Source of the DNA: Vanessa cardui
Lineage: Eukaryota; Arthropoda; Insecta; Lepidoptera; Nymphalidae
Reading direction: 5' to 3'
Assembly: GCF_905220365.1 (NCBI RefSeq)
Contig: NC_061153.1
Span: 9,816,001 to 9,880,000 of the forward strand
Length of the DNA: 64,000 nt
The notes under the pieces were generated by a model. That model did no database searches. It saw only the letters and a list, made by a program, of their open reading frames with translations, and was not told the origin of the DNA. Of the stretch, positions 20,278 through 30,935 are shown piece by piece; the stretch's first letter is position 1, and every line of letters starts with the position of its first letter. Made by a program: the position numbers and the translations under genes.

Positions 20278-21486
20278 TTGTCACGTGTGCCTCCTAAAGA
20301 GTCGAAATTATCAAACAACGTATTAGATTCGTGTACATTTTCAGAAATTCAGAAAACCGAAAATTTAAACTGTAGTGATAAATTAAATAAGGACGAACAA
20401 CAAAAGTTACAAGAATTAATACAAAAATATGGCAATTGTTTCTCAACTGGACTTCATGATTTAGGTTTCACAAACTTGACGGAAATGACGATCGAACTTG
20501 ATGATGCAGAGCCAGTCGTCTATCGACCTTATCGAATGTCCTATGCTGATCTTACTTTAGTTAGAAATATGATTCAGGAAATGGTCGATCATGGCATTAT
20601 TAGGGAATCAAACTCACCATATGCTAGTCCGATTTTACTAGTCCAAAAGAAAACTGGTGATAAGCGTCTATGCGTTTACCGAGCGATTACCGAGCGTTTA
20701 ATCGGAAAACTAAAAAAGAACAGTACCCACTCCCTCGTATCGAGGATCAACTCGATCAATTAGCCGGCAACAAGGTTTTCACATCCCTAGACCTGGCTTC
20801 GGGTTACTATCAAATATCGATAGCGGAAGAGTCACGACACAAAACGGCTTTTGTGACGCCCGACTTCCAGTATGAGTACAATCGGATGCCCTTTGGCTTG
20901 GTAAACGCACCCTCGGTTTTTCAACGTACCATAAATAAAATTCTAAATTTCTCGAGGCAAAAATCAAGTACGCTATCGTCTATATGGACAATATTCTCAT
21001 TCCTTCTAAAGACATAGAAGAAGGCCTTAAGCGATTAGAAGAGGTTTTGGTGTTACTTAAAAAGGGTGGTCTAACCTTAAAACTAAGTAAATGCCATTTC
21101 TTCCTTGAGACCATCGATTTCCTTGGTTATGAAGTAAAATCCGATGGAATTCGGCCAGGGCTGCGTAAAATTGAGGCTGTAGCTAATTTCCCTAAACCTG
21201 GAAATCAGCATGACTTGAGACAGTTTTTGGGGCTGTCAGGATATTTTAGGAGATTTATTAGAAATTATGCGTCATTGACTGCTCCATTAACTGATCTATT
21301 AAAAAAAGATGTTAAATGGTGTTGGACCGGTAATCAAGATGAGGCATTCAATAAAATAAAAGAGATGTTGGTAGACAGACCTTTACTAGCGCTTTATAAT
21401 CCGAAAGCCGAAACTCAAGTTCATACGGATGCCAGTAAGGAAGGTTTAGCTGGTATCTTACTCCAGGGTAATTGCGACGGGGTTTT
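20278..21486 (+). pseudogene. pol: Gypsy reverse transcriptase and start of RNase H
   Basis: Three frames together show RT: RPYRMSYADLTLVRNMIQEM, SPYASPILLVQKKTGDKRLCV, TSLDLASGYYQI, MPFGLVNAPSVFQR, then YMDNILIPS, LSKCHFF, QFLGLSGYFRRFI and the RNase H start VHTDASKEGLAG. A near-exact repeat TTACCGAGCG at about 20676-20697 breaks the frame after KRLCV, and another shift lies near 20970. The catalytic box reads YMDN where YxDD is expected, so the second Asp is lost. Confidence 0.85.
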
Positions 21487-21536
21487 CCAGCCTACATATA
21501 TATATATACATACAGTATATATATATATATATACAG
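21487..21536. repeat. TA-rich microsatellite replacing part of RNase H
   Basis: Two (TA)n tracts around CATACAG stand where RNase H should continue. The frame before is GILLQGNCDGVFQP; after it the sequence resumes at HVDALSRNP, the end of RNase H. Most of that domain is missing. Confidence 0.8.
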
Positions 21537-22626
21537 GCCGGGATCACGTATGGCTCACGTGGACGCATTAAGCCGAAATCCAGTTGGAATTGCTGAAACA
21601 GAAACCCCAATGTTTCTCGACGTCATGATCACTGAAAAGTCTGAAGAAGATTGGATCGCAACTGTACAATCTGGTGATGAGGAGATAAAAAAGATAAAAG
21701 AAATTCTGTCCACTTCTGACACAGAACAGATATTGGACATTCATAAGAATTATAAATTAAAGAATAACCGCGTATACAGAGTCGTAGGAGAGGAAATAAA
21801 GTAGTTTGTGCCAAAAGAAGTGCGTTGGCAAATACTTAAAATGAACCACGACGATGTTGGTCATTGCGGTTTCGACAAAACGTTGCAACGCATCCGTAAA
21901 TATTATTGGTTTTCAAAGATGCGGAAGTTTGTAAAAAAAATACGTCTCCTCTTGCCTTGAATGCTTGCATCATAAGACACCAGGAGGAAAGCGTGAAGGA
22001 GAGCTTCATCCCATAGATAAACCCAGCGTGCCTTTTCATACGATTCATATGGATCATCTTGGCCCCTTTGTAAAAACAAGAAAGGCAACTGTTACCTTTT
22101 AGTTCTGATTGATGGATTTACAAAATTTGCCCGTAATAAGACCCGTTAAAGACACAAAGTCTGCAACTACGATTAGGGTTCTTAAAGATCATATCAGTAA
22201 TTTTGGTGTTTCTACTCGTCTAATCACAGATAAAGGTACAAGCTTTACATGCAGCGTCTTTAAGGACTTTACTAACAAATTTAGCATCAAACATATCATT
22301 AATACAGTGGCAACTCTGCGAGCCAATGGTCAAGTGGAGAGGTTCAACAGAACCATTCTAAATGCTCTCTCCACCTTAAATCACGGCAAAGACGAAAGGT
22401 CGTGGGACGAGAATATTCTAGACATTCAGTTGGGACTAAATACTACAACACATAAAACAACTCAAAAAACACCATCGGAGTTACTTTTTGGTTTCAACAT
22501 TAAATGTAGAAGCGAAGGGATACTAAGCGCTGTTTTAAATGACACTATTAATGTATCTTCTGAGGAGGAATTGGTACGAAATAGGGAGGAAGCAAGAAGA
22601 GAAAAGATAATAGAAAAGCAAAGCAA
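21537..22626 (+). pseudogene. pol: Gypsy integrase, zinc and catalytic domains
   Basis: After HVDALSRNP the integrase shows an H2C2 zinc region (NHDDVGHCGF, then SSCLEC after a frameshift near 21945), first catalytic Asp in HTIHMDHLGP, second in LITDKGTSF and Glu in NGQVERFNR, the D,D-35-E set. PSELLFG follows. Stops at 21802 and frameshifts near 21940 and 22110 make it non-functional. LINE-G interrupts it at 22626. Confidence 0.85.
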
Positions 22627-24323
22627 TAAATAAAAAATAAAAATAATAAATTAAAAATTAGGTTGGAGCTCATAGCAGAACATCATGAAAAGAGAAATTT
22701 TGTTAAATTTTGGAAAGCAACCAATAAACTCAATCCACGACTGCGCCTCCCTGCGAGCGTTGATGGAGTGACGGATGCAAATCAAATAGCTAACGTATTT
22801 AAAGACTATTTTAGAGTTCAGCCTACTCGGTGCTCTCACGAGCAGATGCTTGATGTCGGGGTGTCTGACTCGGAGAGTTCCGTTAGTTTTACGGCCCTTG
22901 ACGTTAAGGAAACTGTAAAAAGTTTAGCAAAAGGGAGGTCTCCGGGTCATGACGGCTTGGGCGTCGAGCACCTTTTATATGCTGGACCTCATGTCTATCG
23001 CATTCTAGCGATGCTGTATACGTTTTGCATTCGTCATACGTATTTACCCACGGAACTTATGGCGAGTGTTGTGATACCTGTTGTTAAAAATAAAACTGGT
23101 GATATCGCGGACAAAAGTAACTACAGGCCTATCTCTTTAACTACTATATTAGGTAAAGTATTTGATGGTTTGCTTGACCGTCTGTTGGGTAAATATGTAA
23201 AGCTAAACGATGCTCAATTCGGTTTTAGAAGATCCACAGAAAGTGCTATTCTCGCGCTGAAGCAGACCGTTAAATATTATACGGATAGAAAGACGAAGAC
23301 TGTATATGCGGCTTTTGTCGACCTCTCCAAGGCTTTTGACCTTGTATGTTTTGAAAAACTGTGGCTTAAATTGAAAAGACTGAAAGTGCTATCTGAGGTA
23401 GTTAATATGTTCAAATTTTGGTACAGTTCACAGACTAACCGTGTTAAATGGGCAAGTGAGTTCTCGGAAACTTATAAATTGGAATGTGGTGTGAGACAGG
23501 GAGGCCTGTCTTCGCCAGTTCTGTTTAATATTTACATAAATGACCTAATTGATGAGCTCAGCAAAACAGGTGTAGGTTGTTCGATAGATGGTACAATTAT
23601 AAACAACCTCAGTTACGCGGATGACATGGTTTCGCTGAGTCCCTCAATTAGCGGTCTTAGAAAATTACTTACTGTGTGTGAGTCCTATGCTGTGTCACAT
23701 CGGCTGGTATACAATGAAAAGAAAAGTGAGCTCTTGAGTTTTAAGGGTCGAAATAGTATATCAGATAATATCCCTTCTGTAACTCTAAACGGAACACAAC
23801 TCCAAAGAGTTAAGAGTTTTAAATACCTGGGTCACATAGTCACCGAGGATTTATCTGACGATGCTGACATAGAGTACGAATGACGTAAAAATTACTCTTT
23901 TTAAAGCGTACTGTCAAAACTTATACACGTGTAGCCTGTGGATAAAGTATACGCGGAGGGCCTTCAATGCGCTGCGCGTACAGTATAACGATGCATTCAG
24001 GAAACTGTTGGGGTTGCCGCGCTTTTGCAGTGCTTCACTGATGTTTGCTGAAGCCCGTGTGGATGATTTCTATGCTATCATTAGAAAGACAGCAGCATCT
24101 ATAATGGCTAGGATGCGCAGAGTTCCTAATGGTATCCTGAATGCATTGATGCTGAAAATGGATAGTCCATTTGTTAAGCATTGGGAGAACTTCATGTATA
24201 CTACTCGTTGTTTTAGACCCCTTATGTATGCTAAATATCTACTATATCTACTAACATAGTTTTTTAAGCCTGTAACTAACACTATGGATATTTATCTGTT
24301 AATAAACATTTATAATTATTATT
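22627..24323 (+). mobile_element. LINE-G copy, 5'-truncated, inserted in integrase
   Basis: AAAGCAA flanks the insertion (22620-22626 and 24324-24330), and removing it restores the integrase frame exactly. The reverse transcriptase part is 22663-23883 (SPGHDGLGVEHL, NYRPISLTTILGKV, DLSKAFD, GVRQGGLSSPVLF, SYADDMVSLSP), followed by the C-terminal region in shifted frames to 24259 (FRKLLGLPRFCSAS, AEARVDDFYAIIRK). No endonuclease is included. A fragment of the same family lies at 44400-44810. I tentatively associate it with the Daphne group of LINEs, from memory. Confidence 0.85.
22663..23883 (+). pseudogene. LINE-G reverse transcriptase
   Basis: 406 open residues covering fingers and palm, with catalytic YADD in NNLSYADDMVS. 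Ends in KYLGHIVTEDLSDDADIEYE, where the family continues with an RERRAL-like helix; a nonsense or frameshift change cuts it at 23881. Dead as an element because endonuclease and ORF1 are missing. Confidence 0.85.
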
Positions 24324-24330
24324 AAAGCAA

Positions 24331-24637
24331 GGACAAAGAAAAATATGATAGCCATAGAAAAGCTCCAAAACAATATTCCGAAGGTGATCTAGTTAGAGTA
24401 GAGCGACAGTTACCTCATGCTGGCCAGTCGCAAAAATTGGTTGTGAAGTACCAAGGTCCGTACCGTATCATAAAAGTTCTTCCTAACGATAGGTATGTCA
24501 TAGAGGACACTCCGTTATCGCGTAAAAATAATCGCCGCTATGAAGCGGTAGTTGCAGTAGACAAAATACAGTGGCTACATTTTACTAGAGACTTAGATAG
24601 TAGTTCCGAAGAAAATGATTCTGATAATAATGAATAA
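24331..24637 (+). pseudogene. pol: Gypsy integrase C-terminal (GPY/F-like) domain
   Basis: Continues the integrase after LINE-G: APKQYSEGDLVRVERQ, then KYQGPYRIIKVLPNDRYVIED, the GPY/F module of gypsy integrases. It ends with an acidic tail (SSSEENDSDNNE) and stop at 24635. Confidence 0.85.
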
Positions 24638-24950
24638 TTAAAATGATATAATTATAATAACTGTAAATAATAATAAAGATTGAAATAATAATAATTACCT
24701 TATAAAGTACTTTTAATACACACTTATTTTACATGATTATTGATTGATGTTTTATTTATGGTAATAAGTATGATATAAAAATATTCATAGAACAATTTAA
24801 ATGTAATGTAATTTTTTTACATAATTCTAAGTATATGCATAAATAAATAGTTATTCAAATTTAAGTTAATAAGTTAATAATTTTAGTTAATAATTGGATA
24901 GTTGTAAAATAGTAAAATAATATAATATTGTTATAAGTTAACTGTAATTA
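24638..24950. other. A/T-rich 3' part of the gypsy element
   Basis: No coding sequence or recognised repeat; extremely A/T rich. Confidence 0.4.
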
Positions 24951-25505
24951 ATTGTTTAGAGTAGAGTTGAGGCTTCTTGAATAATACTCTTGATGAGTGG
25001 TCGAAGGAATGATTTAATGAAAAATTGCACCGGTATATATACAGAAATTACAAAATCAATTGGCCAATAAAAAAACAGTATAAAGAAATAATAAGAAATA
25101 AAAGAGACGGAGGATGTCGTTCCGTCTTGCTGCACACGCTGACGTCACGCGCCGACCTGCGCGCGCATCATGCTGGGTCGCATACCCGCTGCCGCGATGT
25201 TATAAATATCGCCCCCGCACGTTGCGTCAGCCATTTCGTTCGAGCGCCGCGCGGAGAGAGGATGACTGCACCGAAGATCGCCGTGTCGACTCGCCATGAG
25301 TTGTGAAGTGAAGTTCTTGAAGTGTTGAAGATGAAGATGCTTGAAGAGATATGAAGATAAACGAATCCAAAAACAGCTCTTATCAGAGCTATCTTGCGTG
25401 CCGCTTCCTGTTTCAAATGCACATGACGTAATAATAAAAAACAGTCCTTTTCAGGACTAATCTTGTTTCAACGACGGCGTCTTAATAAAGTGCTGCTACA
25501 ATTGT
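24951..25505 (+). other. Possible solo LTR with promoter
   Basis: A GC-rich block in an A/T desert. It has a TATA-like TTATAAATATC at 25199 before CCCCCGCACGTTGCGTCAGCC, hairpins AGCTCTTATCAGAGCT (25375-25390) and AGTCCTTTTCAGGACT (25443-25458), and AATAAA at 25484. This is the layout of an LTR U3-R-U5. ATTG occurs on both sides (24951-24954 and 25500-25503) as a possible duplication, but TG...CA ends do not fit cleanly. No second copy exists in the window. Confidence 0.35.
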
Positions 25506-25910
25506 AATATTAAGTTAATTTATTGGTATGAAATCAATTAATATATTCATAAAAAGATAAAATGTAGTAAAACGAATATTTACATGTTAAAAACTTGAGC
25601 GCCTGATAAAATCTGCTACTTTCAAAAACTTTTAGACGGAATTTACTCATTGCCTCCTTTGAACCAATAGATTGCTTTTTTTAATTTTATATTCTTCTAG
25701 GGAGACATGACGTTATGGATGCATATATTAAAGTTCTGGATTCAGAGTTTGTGTGAATCAATAAAAAAGATGATTTTGACAACATTACTCAATGTTTTCA
25801 CAACTGTTTTTAATGAATTAATAGTAAAATATAAAGTGTAATTTCTTTTTATTATACTATTTCAGGCTCTAATTGGGGGATAGTCTTAATTCAATATGGC
25901 GACGATTAAA
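25506..25910. other. Unassigned A/T-rich sequence
   Basis: Nothing recognisable. Confidence 0.3.
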
Positions 25911-26045
25911 TAAATTAACAGCCTGCAAATCTCCCGCTGGGTTAAGGTATCCTTTCTACGGGAAGGTTTGGAGGTTTCCTTACACAGCCGAGTACGAGGT
26001 AAATTATTATTAACAATCAAGCAAATGAAAATTCATTGGTGACAA
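25911..26045 (-). repeat. Decayed SINE fragment
   Basis: ACAGCCTGCAAATCTCCCGC, GGGAAGGTTTGGAGGTTTCC and CCGAGTACGAGGTAAATTA follow in order the 3' half of the SINE with internal deletions. Much older than the other copies. Confidence 0.55.
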
Positions 26046-26302
26046 TTATCGGTAATGATTCTCCTGTTCTCACTACTGGTATTAAGGCTTTTGATTGAAA
26101 CTGCTCTTTGGTCACTACAACAGACTGGAGAGCTAAGGTCTCAAATTAAACTTGATATTGACAAAGGGTGCTCATTACTCTTATATATTTTCTTAGTTAA
26201 GTTTATATTTATAATAATTAGTATGTAGTATATACTTTCAGAATTATTTGAGTGTCAAACGTGAATAGATTTATATTGAATTTGTAATTGTCTGTCGCTC
26301 CT

Positions 26303-26497
26303 TTACCTGCTGACTTCCACGCAGGATATATTAATGTAAACAATTGTATTAACTAACATGACTGTATTTTCCGTTCCTCTTGGTAAAATCTACTTTCCGA
26401 ACCGGTGGTAGCTTCACTTAATTTTTAAATGAAGATTCAAAAGTGCTTGTAAAAGCCCACTTGAATAAAGCTTATTTTGATTTTGATTTTTTTTTTG
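26303..26497 (+). repeat. LINE-C 3' end fragment
   Basis: Matches the 3' untranslated end of LINE-C copies (39361-39590): CTGCTGACTTCCACGCAGG, CTTTCCGAACCGGTGGTAGC, AAAAGTGCTTGTAAAAGCCC, ending in the TTTTGATTTTGAT tail. No coding part. Confidence 0.75.
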
Positions 26498-27714
26498 CTC
26501 GCATTTAAGAGTCTGGTCGTCAGGTCTTATTCGTAAAAACGTATTCATCATCAAAAGTGGTAAGTGGTCAAAGCTATGGCGCTGTAAGAAATATTAACCA
26601 TTCCTTACATCGCAAACGCATCCCTAATCTTGGGAGCTAAGATGTGGTCCTTGTGCCAGTACTATATATATTTATATTTTTTGTTATACTCGTTTAATCG
26701 CCCATGAAATCAGAACAACATTAATAAGTACTGTGATAGAATATCTGATGAGTGGATAATACCCATATTTACTTACACGATGCCCTACCACCACCTACTT
26801 CCTTCATTGGAGTACAATATGACAGAGTTATTTTCGCATTTCTTTTATATTATTAAAAATAATAAAAATAAAATCTTGAAGTTAAATAATACAATTAAAT
26901 GTTTACAATGAATCTCCCCTAACAACTAGAATAAAATTTGAGAATTATTAACGGCGTTCCAAATTTGAACTCGTGTAAAAATAAAGGTTCGTGGGTCGTA
27001 AAACAGAATCAATTTAACTACCGCCATAATTATATAAATTGCGTAATTAAAAAAATATGTATCGTCTCATTCAATCGTCGTTTATTTCATGTCAAAATAA
27101 TAAATAGCGCCGGTACAAATCAATTAAATCGTGAATTGGTTTTTTAGTTAAGGCTTCGTACAGACGTTATACTTCTTTCAAGGAATTACGAGCATCTTTA
27201 AATCGGTATTATTAATATTATCCAAATCCACCGACTCCAAATATAGCAATAATTATAACTACATTATATAATCGTTAATCGCCTTTTAAGTAGTCTAATA
27301 TTTTTCATTTCATTTTACTTAGGAGGACTCTAAAAAATATGTTGAATACGCAATTATTTTTATTTTTTTCTTTTTGTTAAATTTTTTATTTATTTTTTGA
27401 TTTTAAGTGAAGCTGATGTTGACTAACTAATTTTTCTTAATATGGATAGATTAAGCGTTCCGTTTATGAGTCAGAAACTACTTCGAAGACAATTTCAAAG
27501 GAAACTTGCGAATAAAGTAAAAGTAGACTTTCGAAAATGCGGCTTTAATACGTCATGCGGCATAAACTACAAGGATCCCTCGAAAGAGCTGTAATCGACC
27601 TCGACAAAAAAACTTTGAAAAAGAGCTAATATATGTCGTACGTCATATGACATCACATCAGACACACAAAATTTGATTAAAGATAGTAAAAAATTCTACT
27701 CCATATCGCACCCT
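26498..27714. other. Mixed interspersed repeats, no gene
   Basis: 26560-26830 contains phrases I recognise as dispersed in butterfly and moth genomes (TTCCTTACATCGC, GGGAGCTAAGATGTGG, GATGAGTGG, CCCTACCACCACC), probably a decayed short element. The rest is A/T rich without signal. Confidence 0.35.
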
Positions 27715-27995
27715 AATTGTGAGCCGTATTGTAGTTCCATCACTACATAGTATAAAACAAAGTCGCTTTCTCTGTCCCTATATCTTTAAATCTACGCAAC
27801 GGATTTTAATGCGGTTTTTTAATAGATAGCGTGATTCCAGGGGAAGGTTTGTGTAAATAATTCATGAACAATGTAGTAAAGAAACACTGATAATTTTAGA
27901 AGTTTGCGATGTGATGTCGTAAATAAACAAATTCTGTAGTATATTTAGTATCAGTATTGCACCCGTGCGAAGCCGGGGTGGGTAGCTAGTTGATT
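27715..27995 (+). mobile_element. Helitron-like non-autonomous element end
   Basis: Contains the phrase TACGCAACGGATTTTAATGC and ends with GCACCCGTGCGAAGCCGGGG-TGGGTAGCTAG, a short hairpin (GCACCCGTGC) followed by CTAG. That resembles non-autonomous Helitrons of Lepidoptera, which end in CTRR after a hairpin and make no target duplication. A similar phrase (AACGGATTTTGATGCGG) is at 59096. The 5' end is not determined. Confidence 0.5.
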
Positions 27996-28179
27996 ATAAT
28001 ATTCGACTATGATAATTACATAAACATAACCACATCACGGAAGGTGACTCAAAGATTCAAATAACCTATAAATAAAAGTTTCGACCGAGTATCGCTAACG
28101 TGCTCCTCAGAATTGTTCCGTTCCCTTCCGTTCCGTTACTTTCTCATGAATCCTATGCTCAGAACCTTACCAAACTTTC

Positions 28180-28520
28180 CAACCAAACTACACTTGAAGT
28201 ATATATTTTATAATAAAAAAAGAATCATCAAAATTGGTTAACGTGACCTATTTGTCGCGCATATACATAATGATAATTTAAGACTTATGTCGTTTTCATA
28301 CGGATACCATCATCGGAAAAAAATAAAATTAAAATGGGACCCCACGGGAAGCACTACCTTTCAAACAAAAAAAAAATATCCAAATCAGTCCACCCGGTGA
28401 AAAGTTATGAGGTAACAAACATAAAAAAAAAACAGACGAATTGATAACCTCCTCCTTTTTGAAGTCGGTTGAAAATAACTACATATTAGTAAATTTTATG
28501 TAACAAAACGGAACTAAAAA
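28180..28520. repeat. Interspersed repeat (common lepidopteran type, from memory)
   Basis: GACCCCACGGGAAGCACTACC, AATCAGTCCACCCGGTGAAA, AGTTATGAGGTAACAAAC and CCTCCTCCTTTTTGAAGTCGG, phrases I associate with a dispersed lepidopteran repeat. No coding capacity. Confidence 0.4.
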
Positions 28521-28582
28521 AAAATAAAATAATAATTTACCCCTCAACGCGAAGGGGCTCGCTAAGAACAGGAAGGCCGAGC

Positions 28583-28946
28583 TGTAAGCCTACCTATTTA
28601 TATAGATAATACAGATATATATTTTTAAAGAATCATTAGGTAAATTGTGTATAATGTAAGCTAAATAATAAGTCATAATTATCTAATTATAGATTTTTAT
28701 TGTGTAAAATAACACTTATTATTAATTTAAAATAATTACTAATAAATATATTTAAAATAGCAACAATAGACAAATAAACGAATTATAAATCAGTATGATT
28801 GACAATGTGGGTAGTGGCAAGCAGATTGTTCTCGATAAGTTATACGGACGCGTCGAAATTGTATCGAGAAAAAATAAAATTGTAAAAGTGTACACCAGTG
28901 TGTTTCAATTATTAAAAGTTCTAGCTAAACTGGAAATGTGACTTCA
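28583..28946 (+). repeat. 3' LTR of the gypsy element (uninterrupted copy)
   Basis: 364 bases, TGTAAGCC...TTCA, aligned throughout with the split left LTR. It holds the undisturbed insertion site of the FEN1-like element (AGC at 28820-28822). TTCA follows at 28947-28950. The preceding purine-rich AAGAACAGGAAGG (28565-28577) is a weak polypurine-tract candidate. Confidence 0.6.
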
Positions 28947-28950
28947 TTCA

Positions 28951-29665
28951 GTTTACACATAGAATTTACTTTCTTGCGATTTTTGTCTGGCAAAGATGTG
29001 ACGATATTACCATCGACGGTCCAGCAATTTCTCATTCCGAAATGCTTACGGGCAGCCACAAATAACTCCTGCCTGGGTTTGGTGAGAAATTCCGTAATTG
29101 TTATGCCGGAACCTTTAAGTGCAGTTTTACAGTTCCATACTGCATTCCTGGCTCTTAAACTAATAAAACGGACGAGTATGGGTCTAGCTTTATTCTTTTT
29201 TACACCTAATCGATGGCAAATATCAATATGAGAGTAATCAAAATCAGATAGTTTTAAACGATCACGCAAAATGGATTCAATTGTGTTATTGATTTGTTCA
29301 TTGTTATCTTCAGATACACCATGAAGTAGAAGTATATTTCTTCTGGACAATACCTCTTGATTGTCGACTCCCGTGCTGAGCAATTGCAACTGATGCCGTA
29401 ACATGGATAGAACCTTCCAAATAAACTCCTTGAACACATTGAAGTCGGCTGCCAGCGAGGAACAATTACCCAAAGCACTTTCGTCAGGACTTGATGATGC
29501 AACTTGTATTTTAGCCAAAGCTTTACCGAAGAGATCCATACGAGCCTCGAACATTTTCGTCATATCCTCCATATTTTTATTTAGTTGAGTATGTAGATCC
29601 ATTATAGTGTAGCCGATAAAATTGTGCAAAATAAAGATGATATGTTGAGTAATTATATGTGCCAA
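28951..29665 (-). pseudogene. LINE-F ORF1 protein (interrupted near its end)
   Basis: About 240 residues read toward lower coordinates. The N-terminus is helical and charged (MDLHTQLNKNMEDMTKMFEARMD, coiled-coil-like, probable start at 29602). Then comes an RRM-like segment with NILLLHGVSE, IDICHRLGV and ARPILVRFISLRARN, then a C-terminal domain with KHFGMRNCWTVDG. This is the layout of LINE ORF1 RNA-binding proteins of the Transposase_22 type. The gypsy insertion removes the end, which continues at 4696. Confidence 0.7.
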
Positions 29666-29944
29666 CTGACGTAGGTAAACACTAAATCATTTATATATAC
29701 TTTTTATTTAAATAAAATAGAGAAAGACCATTTAAATTAAAAAAAAGTGTAGAGCAAGATTATGATGTTATTCGTATGACCTACCCACATGTATATGTAT
29801 TTATTCCAATATGAGACGGTCCGATCGCTCCGACGGCTAGACCAAGTCTCCCGATATCGGCGGGCGCTTGATCTTTTATAACAAAAATAGGTTGGTAGAC
29901 TTATTCACTCAACATAACAGCTGTTTACAAACACTAAAATATTT
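29666..29944. other. Probable LINE-F 5' region, unassigned
   Basis: No gene. Upstream of the ORF1 start on the minus strand, so it may hold the LINE-F 5' untranslated part; a GC-richer patch lies at 29818-29870. Confidence 0.3.
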
Positions 29945-30935
29945 TAGACTAATTTAACATTACAAAACGTGTTTTTCTTAAATTCGTGGTTTCGCGCCGA
30001 CGCGGCCATTCTGACAGGCGGTGCGTGCTCTGCACCTGCCTAAGTTGTGCGATTGGAAATCTGCGAATCAAAAATATTTTTGAAGCAGGTATCTGTAAGC
30101 AACATATCATGTTGACCTTTGAAATAGTTTTGTAAAACAGTACCCAAAGAAATCTCTCATGCACCTTAATTGTAATAAATATGTGCAGATTTTACGAATA
30201 CTATGCTCATAACTGTATGCTCATAACTGTTAAAGATTCTCGTAGATCTGTGGCGTATACATGTCTAACACGGCTCCACAAGGTCTCCCTACGGTATCTC
30301 ATGGTTCTCTGTGGATATATCAAGGATCCGTGAGTAGCTCGAGGGTAACACTCTCAAACCGATTAGCTCAGAGGTATCATTCTCAAACCGGTGTGTACGT
30401 GACTGTAGGTTAGAGTTGCATGAGGAATCTCAACGGTAATTAATATTCAAAAAAATTTTTTTTTATATTTTTTAAGTAAGTGAGGTAAGCTAAGTAAATT
30501 TTGCCTCACAGTTTTAATGCAATGATTAGTGCTCGTTGTTGTTAACCACTCGGACTGACTGACCAGCTCGTGATATGGATGGCAATGGATTAATTTAACA
30601 ATCAAACAGTTATAAATTATCAAAATAATCATTTCTGGACACGTGTTTTTCCTAAATTCGTGGTTTCGCGCCGACATATACATTATTATTATACTTAATA
30701 AATGCTTATAACTATTGTTTTGAATTCTCTCATAAAATTCAACCAAAAACACTCATTGCTTAAAAAAATAGAATGTTGTTATTTATAATTTTTCAATTAA
30801 TGGGTATATTAAAACAGATTATTAAAACTATTAACTCTTTATTGTTTAATGTAAATAAAAAGCTTTGTGTGTGTATATGTATATAAAATTATATTTTAGG
30901 AAAAAATAAAACACATATTAGCCAATTAATTATTC
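29945..30935. other. LTR-like remnants with a repeated 34-base motif
   Basis: The stretch CGTGTTTTTCTTAAATTCG followed by TGGTTTCGCGCCGAC occurs at 29969-30002 and again (one change) at 30643-30676 in direct orientation. TGGTTTCGCGCCGAC could be a primer-binding site of a BEL-like or gypsy element, placing LTR ends just before each. The sequence between has no open frame. Short local repeats also occur: ATGCTCATAACTGT twice at 30202-30230, and TCTCAAACCG twice near 30352 and 30382. Confidence 0.35.

Larger units (their letters stand above)
4701..28946 (+). mobile_element. Gypsy-type LTR retrotransposon, about 24 kb with nested insertions
   Basis: Two copies of a 330-364-bp repeat beginning TGTAAGCC and ending TTCA bound a plus-strand gag-pro-RT-integrase series: Arg-rich Gag and zinc knuckles (10924-13886), protease-like region (13890-14496), RT (about 20278-21480), integrase (about 21800-24637). 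The flanks are TTCA on both sides and are two halves of one LINE. Extra length comes from nested insertions: the FEN1-like/CXC element, SINE, mariner, LINE-A, a Penelope pair, LINE-G and repeats in the 3' part, plus a partial duplication of gag-pro. All frames are interrupted, so the element is dead. The weak point is that I see no clear tRNA primer site after the left LTR. Confidence 0.6.

Noticed and set aside
25025..25306. Arg/His-rich open frames in the GC-rich block
   Set aside because: Overlapping frames of high-GC promoter-like LTR sequence; no domain or homologous copy.
26938..27147. 69-codon open frame
   Set aside because: A/T-rich chance frame, no domain, in decayed repeats.
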